Of a DNA stretch of 64,000 bases, positions 45,101-51,880 are shown in pieces (positions within the stretch are counted from its first letter, which is position 1; each line of letters begins with the position of its first letter). The notes below the pieces were generated by a model. That model was not told the origin of the DNA and did no database searches. It saw nothing but the letters and a program-made list of their open reading frames with translations. The position numbers and the translations under genes were made by a program. Origin of the DNA: an uncultured Clostridia bacterium (GTDB lineage Bacteria > Bacillota > Clostridia > Christensenellales > CAG-917); the NCBI GenBank assembly GCA_944358385.1, contig CALVQW010000004.1, positions 1-64,000 on the forward strand. Direction: 5' to 3'.

Positions 45101-45732
45101 ACGACATAGAGGGAATTGCCGCTCTCACCCGCGGAAAAATCGGTGATGACGGGGGCTTTCTGTCTGTCCAGACGGCTGCCCTTGCGGGGCTTTTCGCGCG
45201 TGGACTCCGTGACCGCGACATAGGTCACGTCCTTTTTGATGCCGGGCAGCAGCGCGAAGAACGCCAGCACGAAGAACACCACGCACACCACCACCAGCGC
45301 GCCCACCGTCGTGATCAGCTTCATGAGCGGATAGGAGATGATGCCGAAGAGCATCCCGCCCGCGGTGTTCATGCCGTGATAGCACGCGACGAGATATTCG
45401 CCGTAATCGCTGCCTATGATGTGCGCCGATGAGGAATAGATCTGCAACGCCCACACTCCGCAGAAGAACATCACCGCGAGTTTGACTATCTTGGCGGGAC
45501 GGGCTTTGACGCGGAAGTTGAAGATGACCGCCACTCCGACGGCAGCCGCAACGAGACAATAGGCAAAGTCCGCGAGTCCGAAGAAACCCACGAAAACGGA
45601 GGACACCATGTCCCCCACACCGCCGAATGCGCCGCAGTCGCAGATAAAGACGAAAAGAGCGACGAGCAGGATGAGCACACCGAATGCTATCCTCGTGCCC
45701 GAATTGGCTCTCATCTGTCTTGTATCGTTCAT
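42193..45732 (-). CDS. ftsK: DNA translocase FtsK/SpoIIIE
   Basis: Pumps chromosomal DNA through the division or sporulation septum. The 1179-residue protein has four N-terminal membrane helices (~15-165), then an unusually long (~450-residue) low-complexity linker rich in Glu, Arg, Pro and Ala, then the motor: Walker A GTTGSGKS (about residue 834) and Walker B IIIIADEFADLM. The gamma winged helix (about 1095-1140) and an acidic tail end it. SpoIIIE-type proteins are usually ~790 residues, so the linker accounts for the excess. The promoter is TTGAAA-17-TATACT. Confidence 0.96.
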   Translation of the reverse strand: MNDTRQMRANSGTRIAFGVLILLVALFVFICDCGAFGGVGDMVSSVFVGFFGLADFAYCLVAAAVGVAVIFNFRVKARPAKIVKLAVMFFCGVWALQIYSSSAHIIGSDYGEYLVACYHGMNTAGGMLFGIISYPLMKLITTVGALVVVCVVFFVLAFFALLPGIKKDVTYVAVTESTREKPRKGSRLDRQKAPVITDFSAGESGNSLYVVDVEGDPMSPAKKKGRRESGYDPLYPNADARHEDEMRAADAPDRFSSQSLARDILFNPSPSEDSFSAYRTITNPDEALSNPGAPYSAQRRNELRRRLGVDGTDSMARDIVRERYFGEERKQPSETPAASEPPRDPDARGAAALGYSSFDALKADRTRQFGEMFGGTATRAGREETPAEPKREVPTPPRTARSTGSVSGSGKSGVSASNMAGMHGSVSRAISGEEKASAPEGRHLPEATAYDDGRTDSVAESAQRAVSGGPAESAKAATSRTDGVPRAFRGTAVGREEGKAQPEVPRTPSFGEGNAPADRVEQAPKATPERTERREPERREMPSAAPEKKDASAPASSMITPAEDAGSAVTRKRMEEAIAKGFPKGEDVAFDSSGTVIQQSMFAKQQLENIAKARAGAPPLASYEHIAEERGKRAYAPREARDKGLQKAENLAKKVAKEKGERMTQVNIDQAISQATPKRPYSAPSIDLLLPVEKEVDQQEDYERKKAAICDKLSFFGVESRVVGIKVGPTFSLYTLQVEMPRGKSVSSLTTYEKDIAMAMEEQSVRILAPIPGQNAIGIEVPNKRRRIVRMRELMESAEFNAATTPTTCAMGKDIYGKVYTSDIKDFPHLLVAGTTGSGKSIFLHTLIFSMLFRASPDEVRFILIDPKLMEFSHYEGLPHLMLNEIIFSADKAIRALNWAVKEMRRRIEYFAQLHFRDIDEYNRNCAQIGCEKMPRIIIIADEFADLMATGKKAVEEAVNAIARLARAAGIHLILATQRPSVDVVSGTIKNNLPTRVALTLSSFADSRTVMDAGGAEKLLGYGDLFYLTPKSSLPVRMQGALIEPSEMNAVVDYIKEHNDAVFDDNLKKEIEAEKQEENGGAEAAPKSKKDEGAFPPEIFKALRMGLDGSPITISGMQRRLGLGFPRAAKLHDIMIANGFIAPTGDDKKNRVCLTEEEIDALEFGGDAPDSGEEDGGEE

Positions 45733-45813
45733 ATTCCGCCCTCTTTCGGGGAAAGCTCCCCTCGCGGACGTCCGCGCACGTGAGCGCGGCGCACCCGCCC
45801 GATATTTTAGTCA

Positions 45814-45842
45814 AGTATATCACATTGTATATACAATTTCAA
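45814..45842 (-). promoter_or_regulatory. ftsK promoter with embedded palindrome
   Basis: Minus strand TTGAAA (45837-45842), 17-base spacer, TATACT (45814-45819). The spacer contains the perfect 14-base palindrome ATTGTATATACAAT (45824-45837), a candidate operator. Confidence 0.7.
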
Positions 45843-45921
45843 GCGAAATTATGCCCGCCGCCGCCCTCTCTCCCCGATGTGGGACACAAACGGGACACAC
45901 CTTAGCCGACGCGCGCTGCGG

Positions 45922-45952
45922 CAACACAAAACGGGACGGATGTCCCGTCCCG
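45922..45952 (-). terminator. Terminator after the dUTPase gene
   Basis: Minus-strand stem GGGACGG-GACAT-CCGTCCC (45933-45951) followed by GTTTTGTGTT, about 50 bases after the dUTPase stop. Confidence 0.8.
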
Positions 45953-45999
45953 CTCCGCCTTGCCCTTTGTCCGCGTCGGAGCGCGCGACGCGGGCAAAA

Positions 46000-46434
46000 C
46001 TATTCTTCTTTCGCGTCAAATAGAGAATACCCCGCCTTCGCGGACGTGCCGTACTGCCGCTTGAAGTTCTCCTCGTTCTTCTTGATGTAGCGGGCAAAAA
46101 GCTCCTCGCTGCCCATGCCCGCGCGGTTGCACATCCCCACAAAAAAGTGCAGGATGTCCACCAGCTCCTCTCTCACGTTGTCCGCATTGACGGGCTTTGG
46201 GTTCTTCCACCACTTGAAATTGACCTCGGCGATGAGTTCGGCAAGCTCCGAGAGCATCGCAAGCGTCTGTTTCTGGATCCACTGCTCCGGCGTTACATCC
46301 TGAAGTCCTCTGTTTTTGATGACATCCTGATCGAACTTCTCCTGCATGGCAAAGATGATGTCCAGCTTGTCCATATCGCCGAAGTCCACGCCCTTGAAAA
46401 ACTCGTTGTCCACGCCCTTTATCTTTTCCGACAT
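46000..46434 (-). CDS. Dimeric (all-alpha) dUTPase-like NTP pyrophosphatase
   Basis: Hydrolyses dUTP (or a related nucleotide) to the monophosphate, keeping uracil out of DNA. The 144-residue protein is of the MazG-related dimeric dUTPase type: metal-binding helices with E63xxE66 (SELAELIAEVNFKWWKN) and E90xxD93 (REELVDILHFFVG). The KWWK motif is typical of the family. It follows the M16 peptidase gene by 33 bases, with AGAGGAT before the ATG, and a terminator ends the pair. Confidence 0.88.
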   Translation of the reverse strand: MSEKIKGVDNEFFKGVDFGDMDKLDIIFAMQEKFDQDVIKNRGLQDVTPEQWIQKQTLAMLSELAELIAEVNFKWWKNPKPVNADNVREELVDILHFFVGMCNRAGMGSEELFARYIKKNEENFKRQYGTSAKAGYSLFDAKEE

Positions 46435-46467
46435 TTTTTTATCCTCTGCTTCCGTGCCGCCGTGCGG

Positions 46468-47730
46468 TCACGCTTCTCTTATCATTTTCCTCACGTCCGC
46501 GACGACGGGAGCGACACAGCTTGCCGACACCCGCGAGAAGTCGAACATCCTCTCCGCAAGGTCGTGCACCATGTCGCAGGTGATCGCCTCCGCCTTGGCT
46601 ATCTGCTCGTCGATGTCGTAGAGCCTCCCCGTGGCGACGGCGTGTCTGCCCATACCGCGCATGACCGCGGAAGTGCTCTCCTGCCCCAGCACCATGCCGG
46701 TGACGATCTGTTCCTTGCCCTTTTTCAGCTCCTCCGGAGTGATGCCCTCCGCAAGCAGCAACTCTATCTCCCTCTTTATCGCGGACACGGCAAGTTCCGC
46801 ATTGGCGGGGCTTAGAGATGTGTAGATGATGAACGCGCCGTTGTTCTCGTAGGAAGTGGGATAGCCCATGATGCTGTAACAAAGCCCCAGCTTCTCCCTC
46901 ACGCTTTGGAAGAGGCGGGAGGACATCTCCATGCCGAACACTGCGGCGAGCAGCCTCGCCGTCACCGCATCGTCCGTGCCGTAAGCCGCTCCCGGGAACG
47001 CGAAGGCTATGTGCGCCTGTTCTATCTCCTTTTTTGCATGGGCGAACGCCCCCTTCATCGGGGCTTTCTCCAAGCGTCCGCACGGGCTTTGCCTGCTCTC
47101 CCGGAACCTGCTCTCGAAAAATCTCTCCGCAAGCTCCGCCGCGCTCTCCTTGGTCACGTTGCCCGCAAGGGAAAGCACCGTGCCGCCGGGAACGTAAAAC
47201 TCATCCTTGTAGGCTTTGAGGTCCTCAGAAGTCAGCGCACCCAGGCTCTTGCGCGTGCCGAGAATGGGCTTTTCCAGCGGATTGCCCTTGAAAAACGCCG
47301 ATGAGAGCTTCTCCATGCAAAGGTCGTCTGGAGTGTCGTCGCTCTCGTTCAGCTCTTCAAGCACCACTTTCCTCTCCTTTTTCAGCTCCGCGGGATCGAA
47401 AGCGGCGTTGAAATACATGTCGGAAAGCACGTCCAGACACTCCGCCGCGTGTACGTCGCGTGAGAGGGTGTAATAGCAGGTGCAGCTCTTGGTGGTGTAG
47501 GCGTTGATCTGCGCGCCGAGGGAGTCGATGTCGTTGGCGATGTCGTAGGCGGAACGCCTCTCCGTCCCCTTGAAAAGCATATGCTCGATGAAGTGGGAGA
47601 TCCCCGATCTCTCCGGCGTCTCGTACACCGAACCCGCCTTCACGAACACCCCCGCCGAGACCGACCGCACCGCAGGATTGGGCGACACGACGAGTTTCAG
47701 CCCGCTGTCAAAAGTGATCAATTCGTTCAT
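46468..47730 (-). CDS. M16-family zinc peptidase (MlpA/YmxG-like)
   Basis: A 420-residue insulinase-family protein with the inverted zinc motif H46-F-I-E49-H50 and the downstream Glu region (AAECLDVLSDMYFN); the N-terminal domain is catalytic and the C-terminal domain is the inactive mate. Its place next to a YlxY-like gene and pnp matches mlpA (ymxG) of Bacillus. The ATG at 47730 lies six bases after a perfect TATAAT box with no ribosome binding site, so the message is probably leaderless. Confidence 0.9.
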   Translation of the reverse strand: MNELITFDSGLKLVVSPNPAVRSVSAGVFVKAGSVYETPERSGISHFIEHMLFKGTERRSAYDIANDIDSLGAQINAYTTKSCTCYYTLSRDVHAAECLDVLSDMYFNAAFDPAELKKERKVVLEELNESDDTPDDLCMEKLSSAFFKGNPLEKPILGTRKSLGALTSEDLKAYKDEFYVPGGTVLSLAGNVTKESAAELAERFFESRFRESRQSPCGRLEKAPMKGAFAHAKKEIEQAHIAFAFPGAAYGTDDAVTARLLAAVFGMEMSSRLFQSVREKLGLCYSIMGYPTSYENNGAFIIYTSLSPANAELAVSAIKREIELLLAEGITPEELKKGKEQIVTGMVLGQESTSAVMRGMGRHAVATGRLYDIDEQIAKAEAITCDMVHDLAERMFDFSRVSASCVAPVVADVRKMIREA

Positions 47731-47736
47731 GCCGCT

Positions 47737-47764
47737 ATTATACCACATATCCCCGCCCGCGCAA
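47737..47764 (-). promoter_or_regulatory. Leaderless promoter of the M16 peptidase
   Basis: Minus strand TATAAT (47737-47742), six bases upstream of the ATG; the best -35 is TTGCGC (47759-47764) with a 16-base spacer. Confidence 0.6.
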
Positions 47765-47778
47765 ACATAATTTGTAGC

Positions 47779-48516
47779 ATGAAAGAACGCCGTTTCCGCA
47801 CCTTCACCTCAAATCTCATCATATGCGCCGTGCTGGGCGCGGTGCTTGTCACCGCCCTCTTTGCCGTGGCGGAGAGCGGCAATGCGGTGGTCACGGGTGG
47901 TGCCGTGTACGAAGGTGACCGCAACGGGGGCAAGGTCGCCCTCATGTTCAACGTCTACGAAGGGACGGAATATGTGGAACAGATCGCGCGGCTGCTCGCG
48001 GAGCGTGGCATGAACGCCACCTTCTTCCTCGGCGGCATATGGGCGGAACGGAACGGCGACACCGTCGTCCGCCTCGCCGCGGACGGCTTCGAGCTTGGCA
48101 ACCACGGCTATCTGCACCGCGACCACGCCGCCCTCTCCGCGGAACGCAACCGCTCCGAGATCGTCATCACGGAAAGGCTGCTTTCCGCCACCCTCGCCGA
48201 CCTTCCCGCAGAGGCACAAGCCGCCGCTCTCCCCAAACTCTTCGCCCCGCCGTCGGGCAGCATGGGAGACGCCATGCACGCCGTATGCGAGCAACTCGGC
48301 TACACCGTCGTGATGTGGACGAGGGACACGATAGATTGGCGCGACCACGACGCCGCACTCATCACCGAGCGCGCCCTCCGCGACCTCGCCGCAGGCGACC
48401 TCATCCTCATGCACCCCACCGCGGCAACGGTGCAAGCCCTCCCCGCCATCCTCGACGGCATCGCCGCGGCAGGTCTCACCGCCGACACCGTCACCGCCGT
48501 CCTCGGAGGCGCTTGA
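47779..48516 (+). CDS. ylxY: YlxY-like polysaccharide deacetylase, catalytic Asp replaced
   Basis: A 245-residue NodB-fold protein with an N-terminal membrane anchor or signal helix (NLIICAVLGAVLVTALFAV). It keeps NATFFLGGIWAERN, the H109-x3-H113 metal pair (GNHGYLHRDH), the PPSGSM loop, TVVMWTRDTIDW and LILMHPT. In motif 1, however, the catalytic Asp of TFD is Asn58 (LMFNVYEG). YlxY and PdaB are sporulation-associated members; location next to the MlpA-like gene and pnp matches ylxY. Loss of the Asp suggests a weak or non-catalytic protein. The ATG is seven bases after CATAAT, another possible leaderless start. Confidence 0.78.
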   Translation: MKERRFRTFTSNLIICAVLGAVLVTALFAVAESGNAVVTGGAVYEGDRNGGKVALMFNVYEGTEYVEQIARLLAERGMNATFFLGGIWAERNGDTVVRLAADGFELGNHGYLHRDHAALSAERNRSEIVITERLLSATLADLPAEAQAAALPKLFAPPSGSMGDAMHAVCEQLGYTVVMWTRDTIDWRDHDAALITERALRDLAAGDLILMHPTAATVQALPAILDGIAAAGLTADTVTAVLGGA

Positions 48517-48822
48517 ATAAACCGTATGTATTGAAGTGCTCATCGAGAGTGTTACACTCTCGCGCTCCCTGTGGGGGAATCATTCCCCCCACACCCCCAA
48601 GCTATTGCTTTGTTGCCTCCTGCGCCTGTTTTGTCAAGGAATAGCGCCGAAAATTTTTGCTTGCGGGGGTATTATACCCCCACACCCCCTTTGCGAGGGT
48701 GTTACACCCTCGCGCTCCCACACTTATTTGTTTGTAGCTCGTTCGAACATATGTTTTGTCAAGGAATTGCGCCGAAAAATTTTTACTTGCAACGCAGGCA
48801 AAAATTTTTCGCGCCCTTGACA
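48517..48822. repeat. Mosaic of short palindromic repeats
   Basis: Four 17-base palindromes with 8-base arms and one central base: GAGAGTGTTACACTCTC (48545), GGGGGAATCATTCCCCC (48573), GGGGGTATTATACCCCC (48665) and GAGGGTGTTACACCCTC (48695). The two GAG forms are followed by GCGCTCCC and the two G5 forms by CACACCCCC. A ~36-base unit beginning TTTTGTCAAGGAAT is present twice (48629-48664, 48754-48790), and an inverted relative is at 48797-48822. No gene is supported here. Confidence 0.75.
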
Positions 48823-48850
48823 ACGACGAAAACAACAATAATAAACACAC

Positions 48851-48890
48851 GCGCGGAGCGGTCTCCCGCCCCGCGCCTTAATTATTTTAT
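48851..48890 (+). terminator. Possible terminator after the deacetylase region
   Basis: GCGCGGAGCGG / CGCCCCGCGC stem (one mismatch) followed by CTTAATTATTTTAT. Confidence 0.5.
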
Positions 48891-48948
48891 AACCCGCCGA
48901 ACTCTCGGCGGACTATTTTCCCGCCAAACTCTAGGCAGGACACCGCTA

Positions 48949-49017
48949 TTTAACAATTGGGGACGGGGCAAAAATGTTAAATCTTTAAACAATTTTGCCC
49001 CGTCCCCAATTGTTAAA
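48949..49017. repeat. 69-base near-perfect inverted repeat
   Basis: Arms of about 25 bases that pair perfectly: TTTAACAATTGGGGACGGGG and its complement, separated by a 19-base AT-rich loop. The GGGGACGGGG hairpin resembles REP elements moved by RAYT transposases in other bacteria (inference); no transposase lies nearby. Confidence 0.8.
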
Positions 49018-49020
49018 TTT

Positions 49021-49045
49021 GGCTTTGACAAAGCAGGTCGCCAAT
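49021..49045 (+). repeat. Right-half remnant of the hairpin repeat
   Basis: GGCTTTGACAAAGCAGGTCG matches the right flank of copy C at 49245-49263. Confidence 0.6.
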
Positions 49046-49103
49046 CTACCCCCACGAGAAAAATCAAAGATTTTTCCCGCGGGGACCCCGAGCGCGCTCA
49101 GAG

Positions 49104-49140
49104 CTGAGGGCAATATTCGGATGAAGTGCAAGGAAATGCC
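49104..49140 (+). repeat. Left-half copy of the hairpin repeat
   Basis: CTGAGGGCAATATTCGGATG and the following AAGTGCAAGGAAA match the left flank of copy A (33529-33560) without a complementary right half. Confidence 0.6.
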
Positions 49141-49156
49141 CCCTGCTTACTTTGGC

Positions 49157-49279
49157 TGACGCTGTCATTTAGATGAGATGCGCGAAAAAGCCCCTTCCGC
49201 AAAAGGGAGCGTACTTTCTCGTACGTGACCGCATTGCGGAAGGGGCTTTGACAAAGCAGGTCGCTAAATGACAACGTCA
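49157..49279. repeat. Large hairpin repeat, copy C, ending in the pnp stop codon
   Basis: A 123-base element: outer arms TGACGCTGTCATTTAG / CTAAATGACAACGTCA, and inner 15-base-pair arms AAAGCCCCTTCCGCA (49187-49201) / TGCGGAAGGGGCTTT (49235-49249). The 33-base loop has GCGTAC-N6-GTACGT (49209-49226). Its right edge is exactly the TGA stop codon of pnp (49277-49279, minus strand). Confidence 0.88.
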
Positions 49280-51391
49280 GGCTTTTTTGAGGATCTCTTT
49301 CAAGCGCAAATCTACACGATGCTTCTCGTCTATCTTGATGACTTTGACGAGGACGATATCGCCGACATTGACGACATCGGTGACTTTGTCCACTCTCTCT
49401 TTGGAGAGCTTGGAGATATGGATCATGCCGTCCTTGCCGGGAGCGAAGTTGACGCTCGCGCCGAACTGACCTTTGTCGTTCTCCATGATCTTGACGACCT
49501 TGCCTTCGTAGACATCGCCGACTTCGACGTCGCGGACGATGTTCTCGACGATGGTGCGGGCTTTTGCGATGGCGTCCATGTCGTTGGAGGCGATGAAGAT
49601 CTGCCCTTCGTCGTTGATGTCGATCTTGACGCCGGTCTCATCGATGATCTTGTTGATGGTCTTGCCGCCGCTGCCGATGACGTCGCGGATCTTATCGGGA
49701 TCGATGAAGAAGGAGACGATCTTGGGTGCCCACTTGCTGAGGTCCTTGCGGGGAGCGGGAAGGACGGAGAGCATCTTGTCGAGAATGTAGAGTCTGCCGA
49801 GACGCGCCTGTTCGAGTGCCTTGGTGAGGATCTCCTCGTCGATGCCCTTGATCTTGATGTCCATCTGGATGGCGGTGATGCCTTCCGAAGTGCCTGCGAC
49901 CTTGAAGTCCATGTCGCCGAGGAAGTCCTCAAGCCCCTGGATGTCGCTGAGCACTGCCACTCTGTGGTGGTCGGCGTCCTTGATGAGTCCCATTGCGATG
50001 CCCGCGACGGGTGCTTTGATGGGAACGCCCGCATCCATGAGCGCGAGGGTGCTGCCGCACACGGACGCCTGAGAGGTGGAACCGTTGGAACTCAGGATCT
50101 CGCTGACGGTGCGGATGGCATAGGGGAACTCCTCTTCGGTGGGAAGGACGGGTTCCAGAGCGCGCTCGGCGAGTGCGCCGTGACCGATCTCGCGTCTGCC
50201 GGGGCTGCGGAGAGGCTTCGCCTCGCCGGTGGAATAGCCGGGCATGTTGTATTGATGCATATACCTCTTGTAGTACTCGTCGTCGAGCCCTTCGAGCTTC
50301 TGCACTTCGGAGATGGTGCCGAGGGTGGCGACGGTCATTGCCTGAGTCTGACCTCTGGTGAACACGGCGGAACCGTGAGCGCGCGGGAGCAGACCGACTT
50401 CGCACCAGATGGGACGGATGTCCGTGAGTGTCCTGCCGTCGGGACGCACGCCGCCGTCGAGGATCTTGGCGCGCACCTTCTCTTTCTTGAGGTAGTAGAG
50501 GCTGTCGAGGATGAACTTGACCTTCTTCGCCTCGTCGTTGAACTCGTCCGCAAAGTGCGCGAGAACGTCGGCGTTGAGTTCGTCCTCTCTGCGGTCGCGC
50601 TCGGTGCGGTCGAAGCTTTCGAGGACGTAGTCCATCTTCTTGTCGGCATACGCGCGCACGGCGGCGTCGATGTCGGCGGGGATGGTCTCAAGAGCGATGT
50701 CCACCTTGGGCTTGCCGACTTCGGCAACGATGCCGTCGATGAACGCGACGATCTTCTTGATCTCCTCATGACCGAAGAGAATGGCACCGAGCATCTCTTT
50801 CTCGGTGACGACGTCCGCGCCCGCTTCCACCATCATTATGGCGTCGCGCGTGCCGGAAAGGCTCAGATGCAGCTTGGATTTCGCTCTCTGCGCGCTGTCG
50901 GGGTTGATGACGTACTCGCCGTCAACAAGACCGACCACAACGGAACCCGTAGGTCCCGCAAAGGGGATGTCCGAAATGGACAGCGCGATGGAAGAGCCGA
51001 TCATGCCGAACACTTCCGGAGGGATGTTGGTGTCCACCGAAAGCACGGTGGCGACGACGGAAACGTCATTGTACATTCCCTTGGGGAAGAGGGGGCGTAT
51101 GGGACGGTCGATGAGACGCGCGGTGAGGATCGCCTTGTCGGACGCTCTGCCCTCTCTCTTCTTGAAGCCGCCGGGAATCTTGCCCACGGCGTACATCTTT
51201 TCCTCATAATCCACGCTGAGGGGGAAGTAATCCATGCCCTCGCGGGGTTCCTTCGCCATAGTGGCGTTGACCATCACCACGGTGTCGCCGCAGCGCACTA
51301 TGCAGCTGCCGTTCGCCTGACCGCAGTAGGCACCGATCTCGACGGACATCTCTCTGCCGCCGATCGTAGTCTTGAAGATCTTTCTTTCCAT
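49277..51391 (-). CDS. pnp: Polyribonucleotide nucleotidyltransferase
   Basis: Phosphorolytic 3'-5' exoribonuclease of the RNA degradation machinery. The 704-residue protein has two RNase PH domains ([21 protein letters not shown]-like [18 protein letters not shown]), a KH domain ([17 protein letters not shown]) and a terminal S1 domain ([20 protein letters not shown]), normal in length and order. The ATG at 51391 follows AAGGAG. It lies downstream of rpsO after an intrinsic terminator, the conserved rpsO-pnp pair. Confidence 0.98.
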   Translation of the reverse strand: MERKIFKTTIGGREMSVEIGAYCGQANGSCIVRCGDTVVMVNATMAKEPREGMDYFPLSVDYEEKMYAVGKIPGGFKKREGRASDKAILTARLIDRPIRPLFPKGMYNDVSVVATVLSVDTNIPPEVFGMIGSSIALSISDIPFAGPTGSVVVGLVDGEYVINPDSAQRAKSKLHLSLSGTRDAIMMVEAGADVVTEKEMLGAILFGHEEIKKIVAFIDGIVAEVGKPKVDIALETIPADIDAAVRAYADKKMDYVLESFDRTERDRREDELNADVLAHFADEFNDEAKKVKFILDSLYYLKKEKVRAKILDGGVRPDGRTLTDIRPIWCEVGLLPRAHGSAVFTRGQTQAMTVATLGTISEVQKLEGLDDEYYKRYMHQYNMPGYSTGEAKPLRSPGRREIGHGALAERALEPVLPTEEEFPYAIRTVSEILSSNGSTSQASVCGSTLALMDAGVPIKAPVAGIAMGLIKDADHHRVAVLSDIQGLEDFLGDMDFKVAGTSEGITAIQMDIKIKGIDEEILTKALEQARLGRLYILDKMLSVLPAPRKDLSKWAPKIVSFFIDPDKIRDVIGSGGKTINKIIDETGVKIDINDEGQIFIASNDMDAIAKARTIVENIVRDVEVGDVYEGKVVKIMENDKGQFGASVNFAPGKDGMIHISKLSKERVDKVTDVVNVGDIVLVKVIKIDEKHRVDLRLKEILKKA

Positions 51392-51429
51392 ATTAACTCC
51401 TTCCGGGCATTCCGTCATGCCCCTGTTTT

Positions 51430-51458
51430 ATAAAAAGCGGGTGCGGAAAACGCACCCG
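51430..51458 (-). terminator. rpsO terminator in the rpsO-pnp gap
   Basis: Minus-strand stem CGGGTGCG / CGCACCCG followed by CTTTTTA. Some read-through would be needed for pnp expression unless pnp has its own promoter. Confidence 0.8.
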
Positions 51459-51464
51459 ACTCTT

Positions 51465-51728
51465 TTACTTTCTGATACCCAAAGCGGCAACGATAGCGCG
51501 GTAACGCTCGATGTCCGTCTTTTTGAGATAATCGAGCAAGCTCCTTCTCTGACCGACCATCATGAGCAGTCCGCGTCTGGAATGATGATCCTTGGTGTGG
51601 ACTTTGAGATGCTCGGTAAGCTCCTGGATCCTGCCGGTGAGCAGCGCGATCTGCACTTCGGGAGAACCGGTGTCGCCCTCTTTGCGACCGTACTTTGCGA
51701 TGATTTCCTGCTTTTGAAGTTTATCCAT
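51465..51728 (-). CDS. rpsO: 30S ribosomal protein S15
   Basis: An 87-residue S15 with the typical [35 protein letters not shown] and [12 protein letters not shown]. It binds 16S rRNA in the platform. The ATG follows AAGGAGG. Its leader contains a GTCCG...CGGAC hairpin that could be the S15 autoregulatory site. Confidence 0.98.
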   Translation of the reverse strand: MDKLQKQEIIAKYGRKEGDTGSPEVQIALLTGRIQELTEHLKVHTKDHHSRRGLLMMVGQRRSLLDYLKKTDIERYRAIVAALGIRK

Positions 51729-51818
51729 TGTTTAACCTCCTTCGTTGGATAAATGATCCGCTTCAAACCAAGTCCGACCACGGAGTTTCGGACGGACCTC
51801 GTAAGAAGTACCTCGCTT

Positions 51819-51847
51819 ATATTATCACATAACAAAAACAATGTAAA
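51819..51847 (-). promoter_or_regulatory. rpsO promoter
   Basis: Minus strand TTTACA (51842-51847), 17-base spacer, TAATAT (51819-51824), about 90 bases before the rpsO ATG. Confidence 0.7.
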
Positions 51848-51880
51848 ACGTTTTCACCCCCGATTTGCACGGAATTTTGG

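Noticed and set aside
48744-48757. LexA (SOS) box CGAACATATGTTTT
   Set aside because: Close to the Gram-positive consensus but one half-site is imperfect, it lies inside the repeat mosaic and no gene starts downstream.
48536-48850. Cys/Pro-rich frames on both strands after the ylxY-like gene
   Set aside because: They are translations of the palindromic repeats and lack start signals.
48545-49279. CRISPR array
   Set aside because: Repeat units are palindromic, few and of different kinds, with no constant-length spacers and no cas genes in the window.
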